Shown: positions 53,286-64,000 of the stretch, one piece after another | Position numbering within the stretch: the stretch's first letter is position 1 | Layout of the letters: each line of letters begins with the position of its first letter | Source: Notospermus geniculatus | Lineage: Eukaryota; Nemertea; Pilidiophora; Heteronemertea; Lineidae | DNA length: 64,000 nucleotides | Reading direction: 5' to 3' | Assembly (NCBI GenBank): GCA_002633025.1 | Contig: NMRB01000277.1 | Location: forward strand, 286,295 to 350,294 | Program-made: the position numbers and the translations under genes | Notes under the pieces: model-generated | What the model saw: the letters and a program-made list of their open reading frames with translations, nothing else | Told to the model about the DNA's origin: nothing | Databases searched by the model: none

Positions 53286-54480
53286 GTCAGTCGCATTGGA
53301 AGTTTTCGACCTCGAACCGAATCTTCATGTAGTGATGTAGCGTAGTATTGGATCCATGAAGCATCCGAATAAATGTAGACATGCATTAAGAGCATCTGAG
53401 TCAATTTCTTCCGTGTACGACCATCACTGAATTGTCCAGCAATGTTCATTGTCCAGCAATAGGAGCTGTCGCTCAGTTGGTCAATGCGTGTCACCATGGT
53501 CCAAATCAATAGCCGTGGTTACACTACATAAAATCCCCGGGGTTTTTTGCGGTCACACCTATGAATTGCCGGCAAGCTCGCCGTGCTTTTCGAAATCCCC
53601 GTGTTTCGTTAGTTCTTAGCACGGCTACAGGTGGCGCAGCTATTAAGTGACGTCGTTTTCGCGCCTCCAACGTGTGCCAATAAAGAAATGACCGACGAGT
53701 CGGTGCAAGCAGCGCAGCTGTCACCAGGCTACTTAACTGCAATGTTGTAGTGTGACCTCTNATCTAATTATTTGATTGACATGATTGTTGTACACCCCAA
53801 GAGGTTATTGAAACTAAACAAACTTTATTGAGAAGAGAAATAAACAGACCTCGCTTAGAGGTTGAAAATAGAAAAAAAATAGAAAAAAACTATTAACTTA
53901 ATGAACTTTGTGAATAAGGTCCCTGATGGTTATTCCTATAAACCAAGAGAAAACCCTCTACAATAAAACATGCTTAGAATATAGTTGTGGCGTGACTGGA
54001 TCAGTCTGTGAAGATCGACTGGGAAGTAGGAGTAATTATTCCAATAGTCTATCAACAGCGGTGCCGGATGATGTTATCATGATTAATCTTGCGGGTAAGG
54101 TTCTGCGATAAAGGTCATTGTCAAGGTCAAACTTGACTATTTTTTCAAGAGGTCATTATCAACAGGTCATTATCAAGTTCAAACTCGATCATTTATCAAG
54201 AGGTCATTATCAAGAGGTCATCAAATGTCATTACCAAGGTCAAGCTTGATAATAAATATCTTCGCCTGTGTAGAGTTAGAGGCATACTATGACCCATACT
54301 TAGGTTATTGAGGATGCCCATTTCAGGCATGCAATAACCTTGATGATCAGAATCATGGTGTGGCTTATGACAATTTCCATTCTTATTTGAAACTAGTGGA
54401 ACCATAAAACATGTTCAATGTCCTCTTTGTTTGGAGGTTTGGTTTGGAACTGGCTTTACACTCGCCACTCGTTCTTCCAG

Positions 54481-54582
54481 TTACCTGCATGGACCAGGAC
54501 AATAAGCGAGTGAACCAAGGACAGACATGGACCAAAGATGGCAAATCCTACGTTTGTGGGAATGACGGGAACATAAGAGAAA
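54481..54582 (+). CDS. FN1-like exon 3, duplicate copy
   Basis: Identical to 51683-51784, in the second copy of the duplicated block. Probably the other allele. Confidence 0.5.
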
Positions 54583-55627
54583 GTAAGTGTAAATGCTGAT
54601 GATGCAGCAACAAAAACATGAACGTACATTGTATACCACGCCTTATTCAGAAGGAACGACAAATGAGGAAGGAACGAAGTCCAAAAACCTTTGGAGCTAG
54701 AGCAATGGTATTTGCACCAAATCTGTAGCAACCTGTTGGGCATAAATCCATATTTTATGAATTAATAGAAAATTACATTTTATACAATCACATTTTTCAC
54801 AATTTTTGAAAAATCTTCCGATTTCTACTTTACTTTCTTTATTATTTTCAACTTACCTGACTGACCAACATCTGCAACTGTTCCATTTTAAAATTTAAAG
54901 AGAAATTAATGCGTCTTTTGACATTTTGTAGAAAATAAATCCCACTCGTACAGTCAAGTAGATAATACATGTATTTCTGAGACTGTCCCTCTTTTGCAGA
55001 TTTTTTGTCTGGTCCATATACATTATTCAGAATCATACTTAAGTCTAGGTGTGACACTTTTTGTGTTGAACAAAGGATACGTGTCACAATTAGATGAGGC
55101 TTAAGTAGTTTTATGAATATGGGCCCTGAAGTATATACCTTGATCAACGAGTCCTGTGGCCTCAACAGACTTTTAGCTGTATTGACAGTACGACCTAACT
55201 TCCTTTTACAATAAAAGCTAATTGGTAGGCCTACTCCTATCCACCAAGTCTGGGAGACATGCATTATCCCTGTTTTGGTATTGTTGAATTCATGGTATTG
55301 ATGAGGTTTGGCACTGAAAAGACAGGGTTTGAAGCCTGTCACTTCCGTATTGTGGTGAAATATGAAGATTTTTCAAAATCAAAATTGTGAAAAAAAAGGA
55401 ATTTATAAAATGTCGTTTTTCTCTTAATTTATTAAAATTGATTTTTGGCAAAACACTGTGGTTCTATGCCCAACATGTTAATCTACAGATTTGGTGCACA
55501 TACCATTGTTGCTGCTCCAACAGTTTTTGAGATATTTCGGAAAACTTGGTGTCCTTTTACTTTCACACAAAAGTGTACAAGTATGTTACATGTACTTGAA
55601 TCAATACTCACGATATTTAAACATTAA

Positions 55628-56287
55628 GGCCCGAACTTATAAAGGATGTCTATCTCTTAGACAAGTCTAACTCGCCAAGACAAGTCTAAATCAGTCGTCT
55701 AGCCTAAACTGCGATTTAACAGAAGGTTGTCCAGCTTAGACGTGTCTAAAATTGCCGTCCAAAGATAGACAACGGTGTCCAAATAACAAAGGAATCGCAA
55801 AACATGCCAGGGGGCTTGTTTTGCAGTTGTCTAAGCTTGTGATTCATTCATAATTTCAAGTTTTATGATCTTAAAAGGTGTCCCAGTGGCCCTAGATTAT
55901 CTGTATGAAAAGAAAACGTGGCTATGAAAAATATTCAAGGAAATATGCAGGAAAATTAAGTGGGCATTTACTTTCGACTAAGAGTGTACTATCCATCCAG
56001 TCACAACAGCAAATAGGCCTATATGACGAATGCCGCGCAAATGACGTCATCTAAGGTATGCCCATTTACAATTCATTATATAATCTTCTCAACAAAGGCA
56101 GTGTGGTCGGCGATACATGTTTAATCACCTGTTGGACTTGACTAGCTAGACCAACGTCCTTACGTTGTTCGAAATTCCGATAAACACCAGTGTTTTGGTA
56201 CACTTGTCTAACAGTTGTCTTACAAATGTTTAGGCTTAAACAAGTCCAAGTTAGACAGGCGAAAAACACCTTTTATAAGTTCGGGCC
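55628..56287. mobile_element. 660-bp Harbinger-type MITE, present only in copy 2
   Basis: GGCCCGAACTTATAAA and TTTATAAGTTCGGGCC are perfect ends with TAA TSDs (55625-55627, 56288-56290). Copy 1 has the empty site ACATTAAATATTC at 52995-53007. Interior repeats of AGACAAGTCTAA. Confidence 0.88.
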
Positions 56288-56431
56288 TAAATATTCAAAC
56301 AAATCCGGAAGGTTCGGAACCAGAGTGTATTTTACCTACACATAAACGTAGTACTCTGTCTTGTTGCTGCACTCAGTTCAATATTATTTACTCGTTCTGA
56401 TTTTATAATCTAGGTATTCTCTCTCATTCAG

Positions 56432-56550
56432 GCAACTGCGTCTCTCTGTTCACTTATAAGGGTATTGTGTACAAGGACAGGTGCGCTTATACACACGGGT
56501 ATTTCTGGTGTTACACCGACAAGAACGGAAACAATTGGGAAAAATGCTGA
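56432..56550 (+). CDS. Terminal FN2-like exon, duplicate copy
   Basis: Same as 53167-53285 in the second copy of the block, including the stop codon. Confidence 0.5.
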
Positions 56551-56731
56551 GTCAGTCGCATTGGAAGTTTTCGACCTCGAACCGAATCTTCATGTAGTGA
56601 TGTAGCGTAGTATTGGATCCATGAAGCATCCAAATAAATGTAGACATGCATTAAGAGCATCTGAGTCAATTTCTTCCGTGTACGACCATCACTAAATTGT
56701 CCAGCAATGTTCATTGTCCAGCAATAGGAGC

Positions 56732-57212
56732 TGTCGCTCAGTTGGTCAATGCGTGTCACCATTGTCCAAAGCAATAGCCGTGGTTACACTACATAAAATC
56801 CCCGGGTTTTTTTGCGGTCACACCTATGAATTGCCGGCAAGCTCGCGGTGCTTTTCGAAATCCCCGTGTTTCGTTAGTTCTTAGCACGGCTACAGGTGGC
56901 GCAGCTTTTAAGTGACGTCGTTTTCGCGCATCCAACAATGTGTGCCAATAAAGAAATGACCGACGAGTCGGTGCAAGCAGCGCAGCTGTCACCAGTCTAC
57001 TTAACTACAATGTTGTAGTGTGACCTCTCGCTGGGCTTCTCGTACACACGGATTTGACACGGGTCTGGAAAAACACGGGAATTTTCAATAGGTGTAACCT
57101 TAGCTAATGTCTAGTGCACACATTCATGATTGATGGAGTACCAATCAGGAGAATTTTCTTTTTTATTGGTAGGTCCGCTAGAATTTGCTGTCATCTTTTG
57201 GCAATCAGCCTT
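56732..57212. mobile_element. MITE (AATAGGAGC ends) with a nested element
   Basis: AATAGGAGCTGTCGCTCAGTT at the left and AGCCTTGCTCCTATT at the right share the ends of the 52426 family. Nested within it, GGTTACACTACATAAAATCCC (56782) is mirrored by TTTTCAATAGGTGTAACC (to 57101). Copy 1 is cut off in the middle of this nested element at 53760. Confidence 0.55.
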
Positions 57213-57971
57213 GCTCCTATTTGAATCAAGACAAGCTTTGTGTGACAAGTTTCGCATGTAAGTCGAGCTTAGGAAGGTTAAGCGACCAAACGATAAACGT
57301 AAACTGATCAATAATGACGTCATAATGCAAATTTCCTATCGTTTGAATGGTTCCCAAATGAAGGTCAGATAAATATGCCGAAGGACCGCAGAATCAGATT
57401 TTTGCAAGTGAACTGTTCTACGTTGTTTCCTTCGATCACCCAGACAAATTTAAGGCGTCAATTTACCATATTATGCCAGACATTGTCATATAAAATGGCT
57501 TGTTGACGAACACACGGGTGAAGAGTTCCTGATATGGAATCCCACACGGGGCCCGTTTATTTCGCAATCGGAAAACGTACAAAAAGTCCGGACAAAGTCC
57601 ACAGGTATTAGTTATGGCAAGCCAAAGCGGAAAAAATATCAGAACTGGGGTTTTGTTGTCATAAACAATCTCTTACGATCAGGTCTGCAAGAATATTTTC
57701 AGAATAATCAATTTTTTTCAGAATATTCAAAATCGTGTGATCACAACCATAGACTTCGCCCTGTCAAACCTCCGAATTATACGAGCAGATTTTTAATACA
57801 CTGGCACGAAATTTCTTAGTTTTGACAGCAATTTGGCGTCCTGACAATCTCGATGTGCAGTCTGTCTGTCATCTGGTGTGAGATCATTAATCGTGAATTG
57901 AAAGACATCCCCTTTTCAACAGTGTTGAAGGGGCTGTGGTAAATGTTGAAATTGACAGATCTGTAACACTA
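57213..57971. other. No gene recognised
   Basis: AT-rich unique sequence. No element ends or exon. Confidence 0.4.
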
Positions 57972-58275
57972 AGGCTCCCGTTCCATAGAGTTAACGTTTT
58001 CACTTTTCCCGTTTCATTTTTCACGATCTTTCAAGAGGGCTGGTTCCACAGAAATATCGCCCAAAAGAATGAGCATGTTCATTCCTCGAGGGAGTCACGG
58101 GTGATTTTCATTTATTCACGCATGAAATGAATCGTACTTGTCCGATGGTAGAAAAATGACGCCTATGGAACCCGCATCATAAAAAATACATCGCCTAATC
58201 TTGGGTTCACCCGTGAAACATGACAATTCACGCGTGAAACGTGCAAAAACCGTGAACTCTATGGAATGGGAGCCT
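57972..58275. mobile_element. 304-bp MITE, AGGCTCCC-TTCCATAGAGTT ends
   Basis: AGGCTCCCGTTCCATAGAGT at the left and ACTCTATGGAATGGGAGCCT at the right are inverted repeats with one mismatch. Inner arms have TTTCACG(G/C)GTGA words. Confidence 0.78.
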
Positions 58276-58544
58276 ACCACATAACACATGGCACACACGG
58301 AATTCTGACCTCACCCACTGTGTCTCAGATAACTCAACATCCTCATGTTGAGAGAGGTAGGTAGGTCGTGCACATGATGCATGCATGATGATGATGTAGG
58401 CCTAGGCCTAGACTGCAGCATGGGCGGCCTATAGGGGCCTAGAGATAGTAGCCTGGGCCTAGCTAGTCTAGTCATGCTCGTCTAGGGCTAGCAGGCATGA
58501 ACGGCCTAGCCTAGCTAAGCTATGCCAACGTTATTAGCCTATTA

Positions 58545-59010
58545 TCCTGCCGAACGAAGTTCGGTAGGGATATAGAGAATCCCTGTGTGTGCGTCCGTCC
58601 GTCAATCCGTCCGACCACCACTAAAGACACCAAGCAAAGCATAAACCCTTTTGGCCTATCAGCGAAGCGAGCTAAAACCTTTATGTTCTGGCGGTTGTAA
58701 CCACAAATAATGACGTTACAGAATAAAGATATTGTGCTTCATTATCTCTAGTTGTGGTGTGGTTTTGCGTCATATTTCAGAAATAAATCGGTGTCTGAGT
58801 TACTGTCACCTTAATAAACATGTGAACCCAAGGTTCGTGTCAGTAACTCAAGTGATTACACGATGTACCCTATTATCAAAAATAGATATCTATTTTTGCT
58901 ATTATCTAACGACGACAACGTTGCAGTGAGAATGACGATGGCGACGACGGCGGACACTGCTCACAGGTGAGCCAAGAATCGTTGGTCACACAATGGGATA
59001 CTAGTAACAA
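58545..59010. repeat. Dispersed repeat with CCGAACGAAGTTCGG and GTCCGTCCGTC
   Basis: Begins with the palindrome CCGAACGAAGTTCGG, then GTGTGCGTCCGTCCGTCAAT; ends near CACAGGTGAGCCAAGAAT. Resembles the edges of the other GCTCAC-type elements (26847, 29377). 58320-58545 upstream is TAGGCCTA/CTAGCC-rich simple sequence. Confidence 0.5.
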
Positions 59011-59072
59011 GAAATCCTCAGGGCCATTGTGCTAACCTGTTGTTTAGGAATCCAAAGAACGGGAAAGCACAA

Positions 59073-60157
59073 CCCTTACGAAAAAGTCCCATGTGTGATT
59101 TTGTTTTCACATATGTGAAATGACTATTCCCATATGTGAAACGGCTCTTCACATATGTAAAAACATTTGCATTATGTGAATTTTATTTTCCCACATGTGA
59201 TTTTCAGATTCCCATATGTTAATTTTCATTTACCACATGTGAAATTTCCATGGGATTATTTCACACGTGGGAATTTTTTTTCACATGTGGGAATTTCTTT
59301 TTTACTTACGAAATTACCACATGTGATTTTTTTACATGTGTTATTTTTATTTTCACACATGGGAATTTTAAAATTACATTTTCACACATGGGAATTTTAA
59401 AATTACCATGTGTGATTTTTTTCACACATAATACTTCTGTTTTCTCAAGAAAATCACACATGTGATTATGGAGTTACTTTTGAAAATGAAAATAACAAGC
59501 AATATATGACAAACTTTCCTTATAAGTGTGTTGGTTAATCTACAGATAGACAGGTAAGCAGGTAGACGAGTTTGTTTTATTTACAAGGTCAAACATGAAG
59601 CTTTTACCGGCGAACAACTGGGGGGATGGCAATTATGTTATAATTTGCAAATATTTAATAAACAATGCCATTTTTTATGAAAACAAATGCATAAGAAAAT
59701 TACCTAACTACCATTTCAAATATGAGACAAAAAATTGAAGTTGTGAATGTTCATGTTTCAGAATTGTCAAGGCAATAGTTGTATAACATTGGTTTTGTCT
59801 GTACCAAAGAAAAGATACTTTTCTATTCATTGATATTCCCCAGCCATCTAGAACTCTTAACCTTCTCGGCCTATTGGCTAAGATGAAAGCTGTTTATAAT
59901 GAAAGGCTGCACCTGATGGTGGCTTTCTCCTTCTACATCTGACACAAGTCAGGTGATGAAGAAAATAGGAAAAAACTGTGAACTAAGATTATGACCAATA
60001 TAGGATTTACATGTGGGATTCACATGTGGGATTTCAACAAAAATCCCACATGGGAATTTTTCACACGGCAAATTTCACACATGGCCTTATTTTCACATAT
60101 GTGAAATAATTCCCACATGTGAAAAAAGAAATAACACATGGGAATTTTTCGTAAGGG
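59073..60157. mobile_element. TIR element with arrays of CACATGTG-type palindromes
   Basis: CCCTTACGAAAAA then TCCCATGTGT at the left are mirrored by ACACATGGGAATTTTTCGTAAGGG at the right. Within ~350 bp of the left end and ~150 bp of the right end, more than fifteen copies of CACATGTG, CACATATGTG or CACATGGG occur at 20-30-bp intervals. The middle (59480-60000) is AT-rich without ORF. Subterminal arrays like this usually bind the transposase; here that is inference. Confidence 0.75.
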
Positions 60158-60199
60158 AACAATTGAACACAAAGTGATAAATATCAAGAAGTCAACTTC

Positions 60200-60250
60200 C
60201 AGAATCTTGCGAAATTTCGACCCCAAGCGGGGTCTTCCTCAGGCACTTTT
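60200..60250 (-). repeat. GAAGACCCC-n-GGGGTCGAAA hairpin motif
   Basis: Read on the minus strand: GTGCCTGAGGAAGACCCC, loop, GGGGTCGAAATTTCGC. The same motif is at 47097-47138. It looks like the conserved tail of a retroelement family, possibly Penelope-like; not proven. Confidence 0.4.
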
Positions 60251-60479
60251 CAGTTGGAGAGACCAGAAAAGTTGTTGCTTAGGAATGATGCTATAAGGGC
60301 ACTGCATGCATACTAGTTTTCTAAGTTTGTACACAAAGCAATTAAAAGAAATGTCCAACCCCTGTTCACAACAGACATGATGACAGACGTCGGAGGCACA
60401 GACGTACAACATTGTAGAGTTCATTTGTTTTAGACAGGCAAGCCGAAAAAAAACTTGCTGTGTTGGGTTTTGATATTAG

Positions 60480-60870
60480 GGAGGTTTTGAATGTATATTT
60501 TGACTTTTTGAATAAATATTTTGTCTTTTGAATGTGTATTTTGACTTTCTGAATAAATATTTTGTCTTTTGAATGTATATTTTGACTTTCTGAATAAATA
60601 TTTTGTCTTTTGAATGTATATTTTGACTTTTTGATTAAATATTTTGTCTGTTGAATGTATATTTTGACTTTTTGAATAAATATTTTGTCTTTTGAATGTA
60701 TATTTTGACTTTTTCAATACCGGTAAATATTTTGTCTTTTGAATGTATATTTCGACTTTCTGAATAAATATTTTGTCTTTTGAATGAATATTTTGAGTTT
60801 TTGAATGAATATTTTGTCTCTTGAATGTATATTTTGACTTTTTGAATATATATTTTGACTGTCTTGAATA
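60480..60870. repeat. ~60-bp AT-rich tandem array
   Basis: About eleven half-units alternate TGAATGTATATTTTGACTTT and TGAATAAATATTTTGTCTTT. The long Lys/Tyr-rich minus-strand frames here are products of the repeat, not proteins. Confidence 0.9.
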
Positions 60871-61662
60871 ATTTCGTGTTTGGCGTGCCATAAGAGGGAG
60901 GTACACTCTTGATCATAAGTAAATCCGCACCAGATATTCTTGAATAACTAATTACTCGATAATTACTCATTATTTTTTCCCAATTTTGGGGCAAGTGAAA
61001 GCCACATGCACTGTCTAACCCATCCGGTTTGAATTTTTCAAATCGATGAACATTCCTGTCTTCCACAGCAGTTCAAGTAGGGCAGGGTGATTTGGAGGTT
61101 TCACCAACTGAAGTTTTCATCAAACGTTTCACCTGCACAACCTGGTCATTGAGCAACAGACCAGAGAAAATTTTTCAAAAATATATCAAGATCTCGCCAA
61201 AAAATGCATTTTTGTCAAAAACTCCACCACTTCCTTGGCAACCCAGTGAACTCAACTACGAGATGCCCCCTCGCCATACTATGCAAACGGGACGCTGTAT
61301 ATTGTGTTTTGGTGGCTGGGCATTTTGAATTGAACTAGGGTGTATCAGAAAAAATTAAGACTCGAAAAAATCATCATAAAATAAACATAGAGATGAGTTT
61401 TGAAAAACTGTATATATCCCTTTGTAGAGGTTGTGATTCGGCATCGAATGACACCAGTGTCATTGTTTACACTTCACGTTTCAATGAGCAGGGACCGTTT
61501 GAATTTTGAAAAATTGAAGTCCTTTGCGCACGGGAATGTGAGGGTTAAAATTGAATCTGTCACGGTGAATGAAAAGTTTAGACTGAGTTTTACATACGTG
61601 CCGAAGCGTTTTTTATGGTTCCCGATCATGAAGATCGGGAACCATATTGTAGTTGGTCATGG

Positions 61663-61733
<71 letters not shown>
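61663..61733. repeat. (CTGT)n microsatellite
   Basis: About 17 CTGT units followed by imperfect GTATCTGTGT. Preceded by the small palindrome GTTCCCGATCATGAAGATCGGGAAC (arms GTTCCCGATC / GATCGGGAAC). Confidence 0.95.
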
Positions 61734-62029
61734 GTATCTGTGTATCTGTGTGTGTGTTCGGTCTGTCACGCCTCCATATCTTATCTCCTTCAACAGCTAC
61801 AGCTCTGGCAACACAACCTACCCCTAGGTTTGTCAACCTGGGCAATCCAATGAGATAATTATTTTCAACATCAGATGCCTCCATCATGATATAATCAACA
61901 TATCACACATGATATTTTGTCCGTCACGCTTTTATCTGATGCCATAACTCGGCTCCTTTAACACCTAGAGCAACAGAAACAAGTTCTACCCTGAGGTTTT
62001 CATACCCTAGAAATCGAATGGACTGATTA

Positions 62030-62490
62030 CTTTTGATCTGAGATGTTGGGGTCATGGTGATACCGATATCACCAATTTGATATTTTGAGATAACTTGCCA
62101 TATTGTCAACTGAGCAACATGAAACAAGTCTCAGTTCATGCCTGCTTATCCAAGGACTGGACTGTGTTAAAATTCTCAGCATCACATGTCCGGGTGATTG
62201 AAATATCATGAGATTTTGATATATCAAACTTGATAATTTGAAATATCTTTCCCTGTGGTAGAGATAGAGGCATGATATCAACTATACTTAGGTAATTGAG
62301 GATGCCCATTTCGATTATGCAATGACCTTGACGACCAAAGGTCAAGGTCAAGGTCAAACTTGAGAATTTGAAATATCTATGCCCGTGATCGAGATAGAGA
62401 CATGATATCACCTACACTAAGGTTATTGAGGCTGCCCATTTCGATTATGCAATGACCTTGATGATCAGATATCAAGGTCAAGGTCAACCA
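62030..62490. repeat. AAGGTCA dispersed repeat
   Basis: TGCCCATTTCGATTATGCAATGACCTTGA appears twice, with TCAAGGTCAAGGTCAA and GAAATATC words. Antiparallel relative of 18750-19230. Confidence 0.7.
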
Positions 62491-62725
62491 TGAGATGAGT
62501 TATTGGCACGAGATCAAAGTGTGGGATTCATCGTCGTAGTTCATCAATCAATGTATCCTGATATCTGTCAATGGATCCTGATCTCTATCAATGTATCCGA
62601 TCTCTATCAATGTATCCTGATCTCTATCAATGTATCTTCATCTCTATCAATGTACCGTTCATGTATAAGTACCGGTACCTGTACATCGGGCGGGAACCAT
62701 ACGACATTTACAATGTCATCTTGTT

Positions 62726-62969
62726 AAATAATTAATCCCTTCACCCTCTAACCCGGAAACAAAGTCTCATTTCTGAGTTGATCCTCACAAACTGTGAATA
62801 AACGGACTTTTTTTAATGTGGCCTGACCATTTCTGGCTTGTGGCCAGTGGTGCGGATGAAAAATGGTCAGGCCACAGTAAAAAATTTATGTTTCTTCACA
62901 CTTGGTGAGGATCAGCTCACAAATGAGACTTTTTGTTTCGGGGTTAGAGGGTGAAAGGATTAATTATTT
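62726..62969. mobile_element. 244-bp palindromic MITE
   Basis: AAATAATTAATCC(C/T)TTCACC and GGTGAAAGGATTAATTATTT are inverted ends. Arms continue CTCTAACCC(G)GAAACAAA and TGGCCTGACCATTT. Core spacer is GGCTTGTGGCCAGTGG. Confidence 0.8.
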
Positions 62970-63062
62970 CAAAAACGCTTTGGGGAAAAATAATTAGTAG
63001 TTATTGAGTAAATCAAGAACATCTGGTGCGGATTTACTTATGATCAAGCGTGTACATATCAG

Positions 63063-63150
63063 TTATGAGCAATCTGGGTCAAGTCATTCCCAAGTAGGAC
63101 TTTGATGATTTTTTGGGTTTATGCCACCTGGCGGCCATATTGGATACTAA
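63063..63150 (-). repeat. Partial copy C of the GCTCACTGG element family
   Basis: GAGCAATCTGGGTCAAGTCA, TTCCCAAGTAGGACTTTGAT and CCACCTGGCGGCCATATTGG are the reverse complement of 41752-41841. Confidence 0.75.
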
Positions 63151-64000
63151 CTGACATTTTCATAATTTTGAGAAAATCGAGTTTAAAGTTTTTTATTCAC
63201 AGTAAAATCACTGAAATGTACACAGACAAATTTGTGGTAGTTTCTGTTGTCACAACATGAGGGAATTTTTTTGGGAAAAGCCTTAGCCCATTCCCATTGC
63301 GTTTAAAGGTACAGTGCCCGAAATTGTGGCAAAAAGTGTTAGTTAGTAGACTGTGTTGCACCGATGGTCATAACAAAATGGGGAACTAACTGAAATAAAA
63401 CGCATAGAATGGATACAATGGTATGTTGAAATTGCTCATATTTTAATTTAACTGTTAGTACAACATATTTTGTTGTTATTCACGGCTCATCCTTTGAGGA
63501 TCCTAGACCCTGCGTGATTAATACCCCGTTTCTTTCAATTCCGTATACCAGTTTATCCAAAGGTCGATTCTCTATAATAAATGCACACAAATGCAGACAC
63601 ACACTTCACTGTCCTTTTTATAAAATACCCTCTTTACTGAGGTCAAACATCTAGTTCCTGTGGGGGCTGCCATGGTTAGAATAGGTAGATAGTAGACTAT
63701 TGCCCTGGCAGGCGGTGACAAAGTGCAGTGCAACAACAGAGTCGCCCTCTATATTCAGTCATCGTAACTAATATCAGTTAGAAGGTTATGGCACATGCAA
63801 ATTTCATAAATTTACCATACTATGAGAATGCTAACTCCATTTCGGCCAAATTGTCAGTTAGTAGACTATTGCTCTGAGCCACTCATTTTTAGCTCACCGT
63901 AGTTTGGAAGTCCCTTGTGGCTGTTCATAATTTCTACCTCTGCCACTTGGGGTTTATATCTATTAAGTTCAGCTTTAAGTTAAGACTGCCTTGGAGGAGG
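63151..64000. other. No gene recognised
   Basis: AGTTAGTAGACT(A/G)T occurs three times (~63341, 63688, 63857). TTTTTAGCTCACC near 63888 may be another element edge. No exon-like frame. Confidence 0.4.

Larger units (their letters stand above)
50964..57028 (+). repeat. Tandem ~2.8-kb duplication around single N (likely unmerged alleles)
   Basis: 50964-53760 and 53762-57028 are nearly identical. The first copy ends exactly at the N (53761), and the second begins exactly after it. Differences are a few SNPs and indels, a 167-bp MITE only in copy 1, and a 660-bp MITE only in copy 2. The pattern fits two overlapping contig ends from different haplotypes laid end to end. The FN1-like and terminal exons in copy 2 (54481-54582, 56432-56550) are therefore probably the same exons counted twice. 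Confidence 0.85.
60908..63048. mobile_element. 2.1-kb TIR element, CTTGATCATAAGTAAATCCG ends
   Basis: CTTGATCATAAGTAAATCCG...GCACCAGAT at the left is mirrored by ATCTGGTGC...CGGATTTACTTATGATCAAG at the right, and similarity continues ~75 bp inward (TTCTTGA...AACTAATTA). Inside are a CTGT microsatellite, an AAGGTCA-family repeat and a 244-bp palindrome, all probably later or acquired. No transposase recognised. Confidence 0.7.

Noticed and set aside
54481-56550. A second tandem paralogous gene end (extra FN1-like and FN2-like exons)
   Set aside because: Near-identity and the exact single-N junction favour an unmerged allele rather than a true gene duplication.
60430-60906. 158-codon Lys/Tyr-rich minus-strand frame
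   Set aside because: It is the translation of an AT-rich ~60-bp tandem repeat; periodic peptide, no start context or domain.
61400-61858. 152-codon frame with a Cys-Leu-Ser-Val run
   Set aside because: The run is the (CTGT)n microsatellite; the neighbouring codons show no domain.

Overview
This is a metazoan nuclear window from a draft, heterozygous assembly. It has spliced genes with GT-AG introns, extracellular modules of the fibronectin type II (FN2) kind, two LINEs, and very many inverted-repeat DNA elements. It also has three N-gaps (11208-11403, 30483-30858, 42754-43419) and several single-N contig joins. Frequent TAGGCCTA motifs, AAGGTCA-rich dispersed repeats, and a LINE ORF carrying a 2A-like motif suggest a marine invertebrate, possibly a deuterostome (echinoderm, hemichordate or cephalochordate). 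I cannot fix the species. No bacterial gene, operon, CRISPR array, tRNA or rRNA was recognised.

Layout. 1-7500: repeat-rich DNA with several TIR elements and one isolated minus-strand exon resembling a SUEL/rhamnose-binding lectin domain (4446-4713). 7501-17364: a 9.9-kb structure bounded by ~240-bp inverted arms and TA target duplications. It sits inside a repeat whose uninterrupted copy lies at 995-1590. It has swallowed a LINE (8720-10190, minus), a gag-like ORF and at least six MITE/foldback elements. Both arms encode the same mariner-like transposase C-terminus facing outward. 17365-19370: the rest of the interrupted repeat and its nested elements.

19371-26183: two in-phase exons of a TPR-repeat host gene. 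The intron between them holds a TTAA-type element (20256-25274), which contains an apparently intact autonomous DNA transposon (20552-24740). That transposon has a three-exon gene predicted to give ~920 aa: a PHD-like finger, a BED-like finger, a hAT-like DDE core and a coiled coil. 26184-39356: nested mariner-type elements, ATGGCCGCC-motif repeats, and a 2A-like-bearing APE/RT LINE (32472-35783). The LINE is interrupted by a Mutator-like 670-bp foldback with a 9-bp TSD, then cut by another foldback. Further foldbacks and a second inverted copy of a GTACGG-rich element follow.

39357-53285: a plus-strand secreted or extracellular modular gene. It consists of four mini-exons encoding C-x6-W-x4/6-C peptides, then alternating FN2 and FN1-like exons, all in phase 1-1, ending in a divergent FN2-like exon with a stop. 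Its last ~2.8 kb is repeated after a single N (53762-57028), most likely as an unmerged allele. The two copies differ by precise insertion/absence of two MITEs. 57029-64000: no gene recognised; MITEs, a CACATGTG-rich element, tandem and micro-satellites, and AAGGTCA-type repeats.

Host coding content is small: TPR exons, the FN1/FN2 gene, the lectin-like exon and one candidate terminal exon. Most of the sequence is successive nested transposition, whose order can be read from target-site duplications and empty sites.
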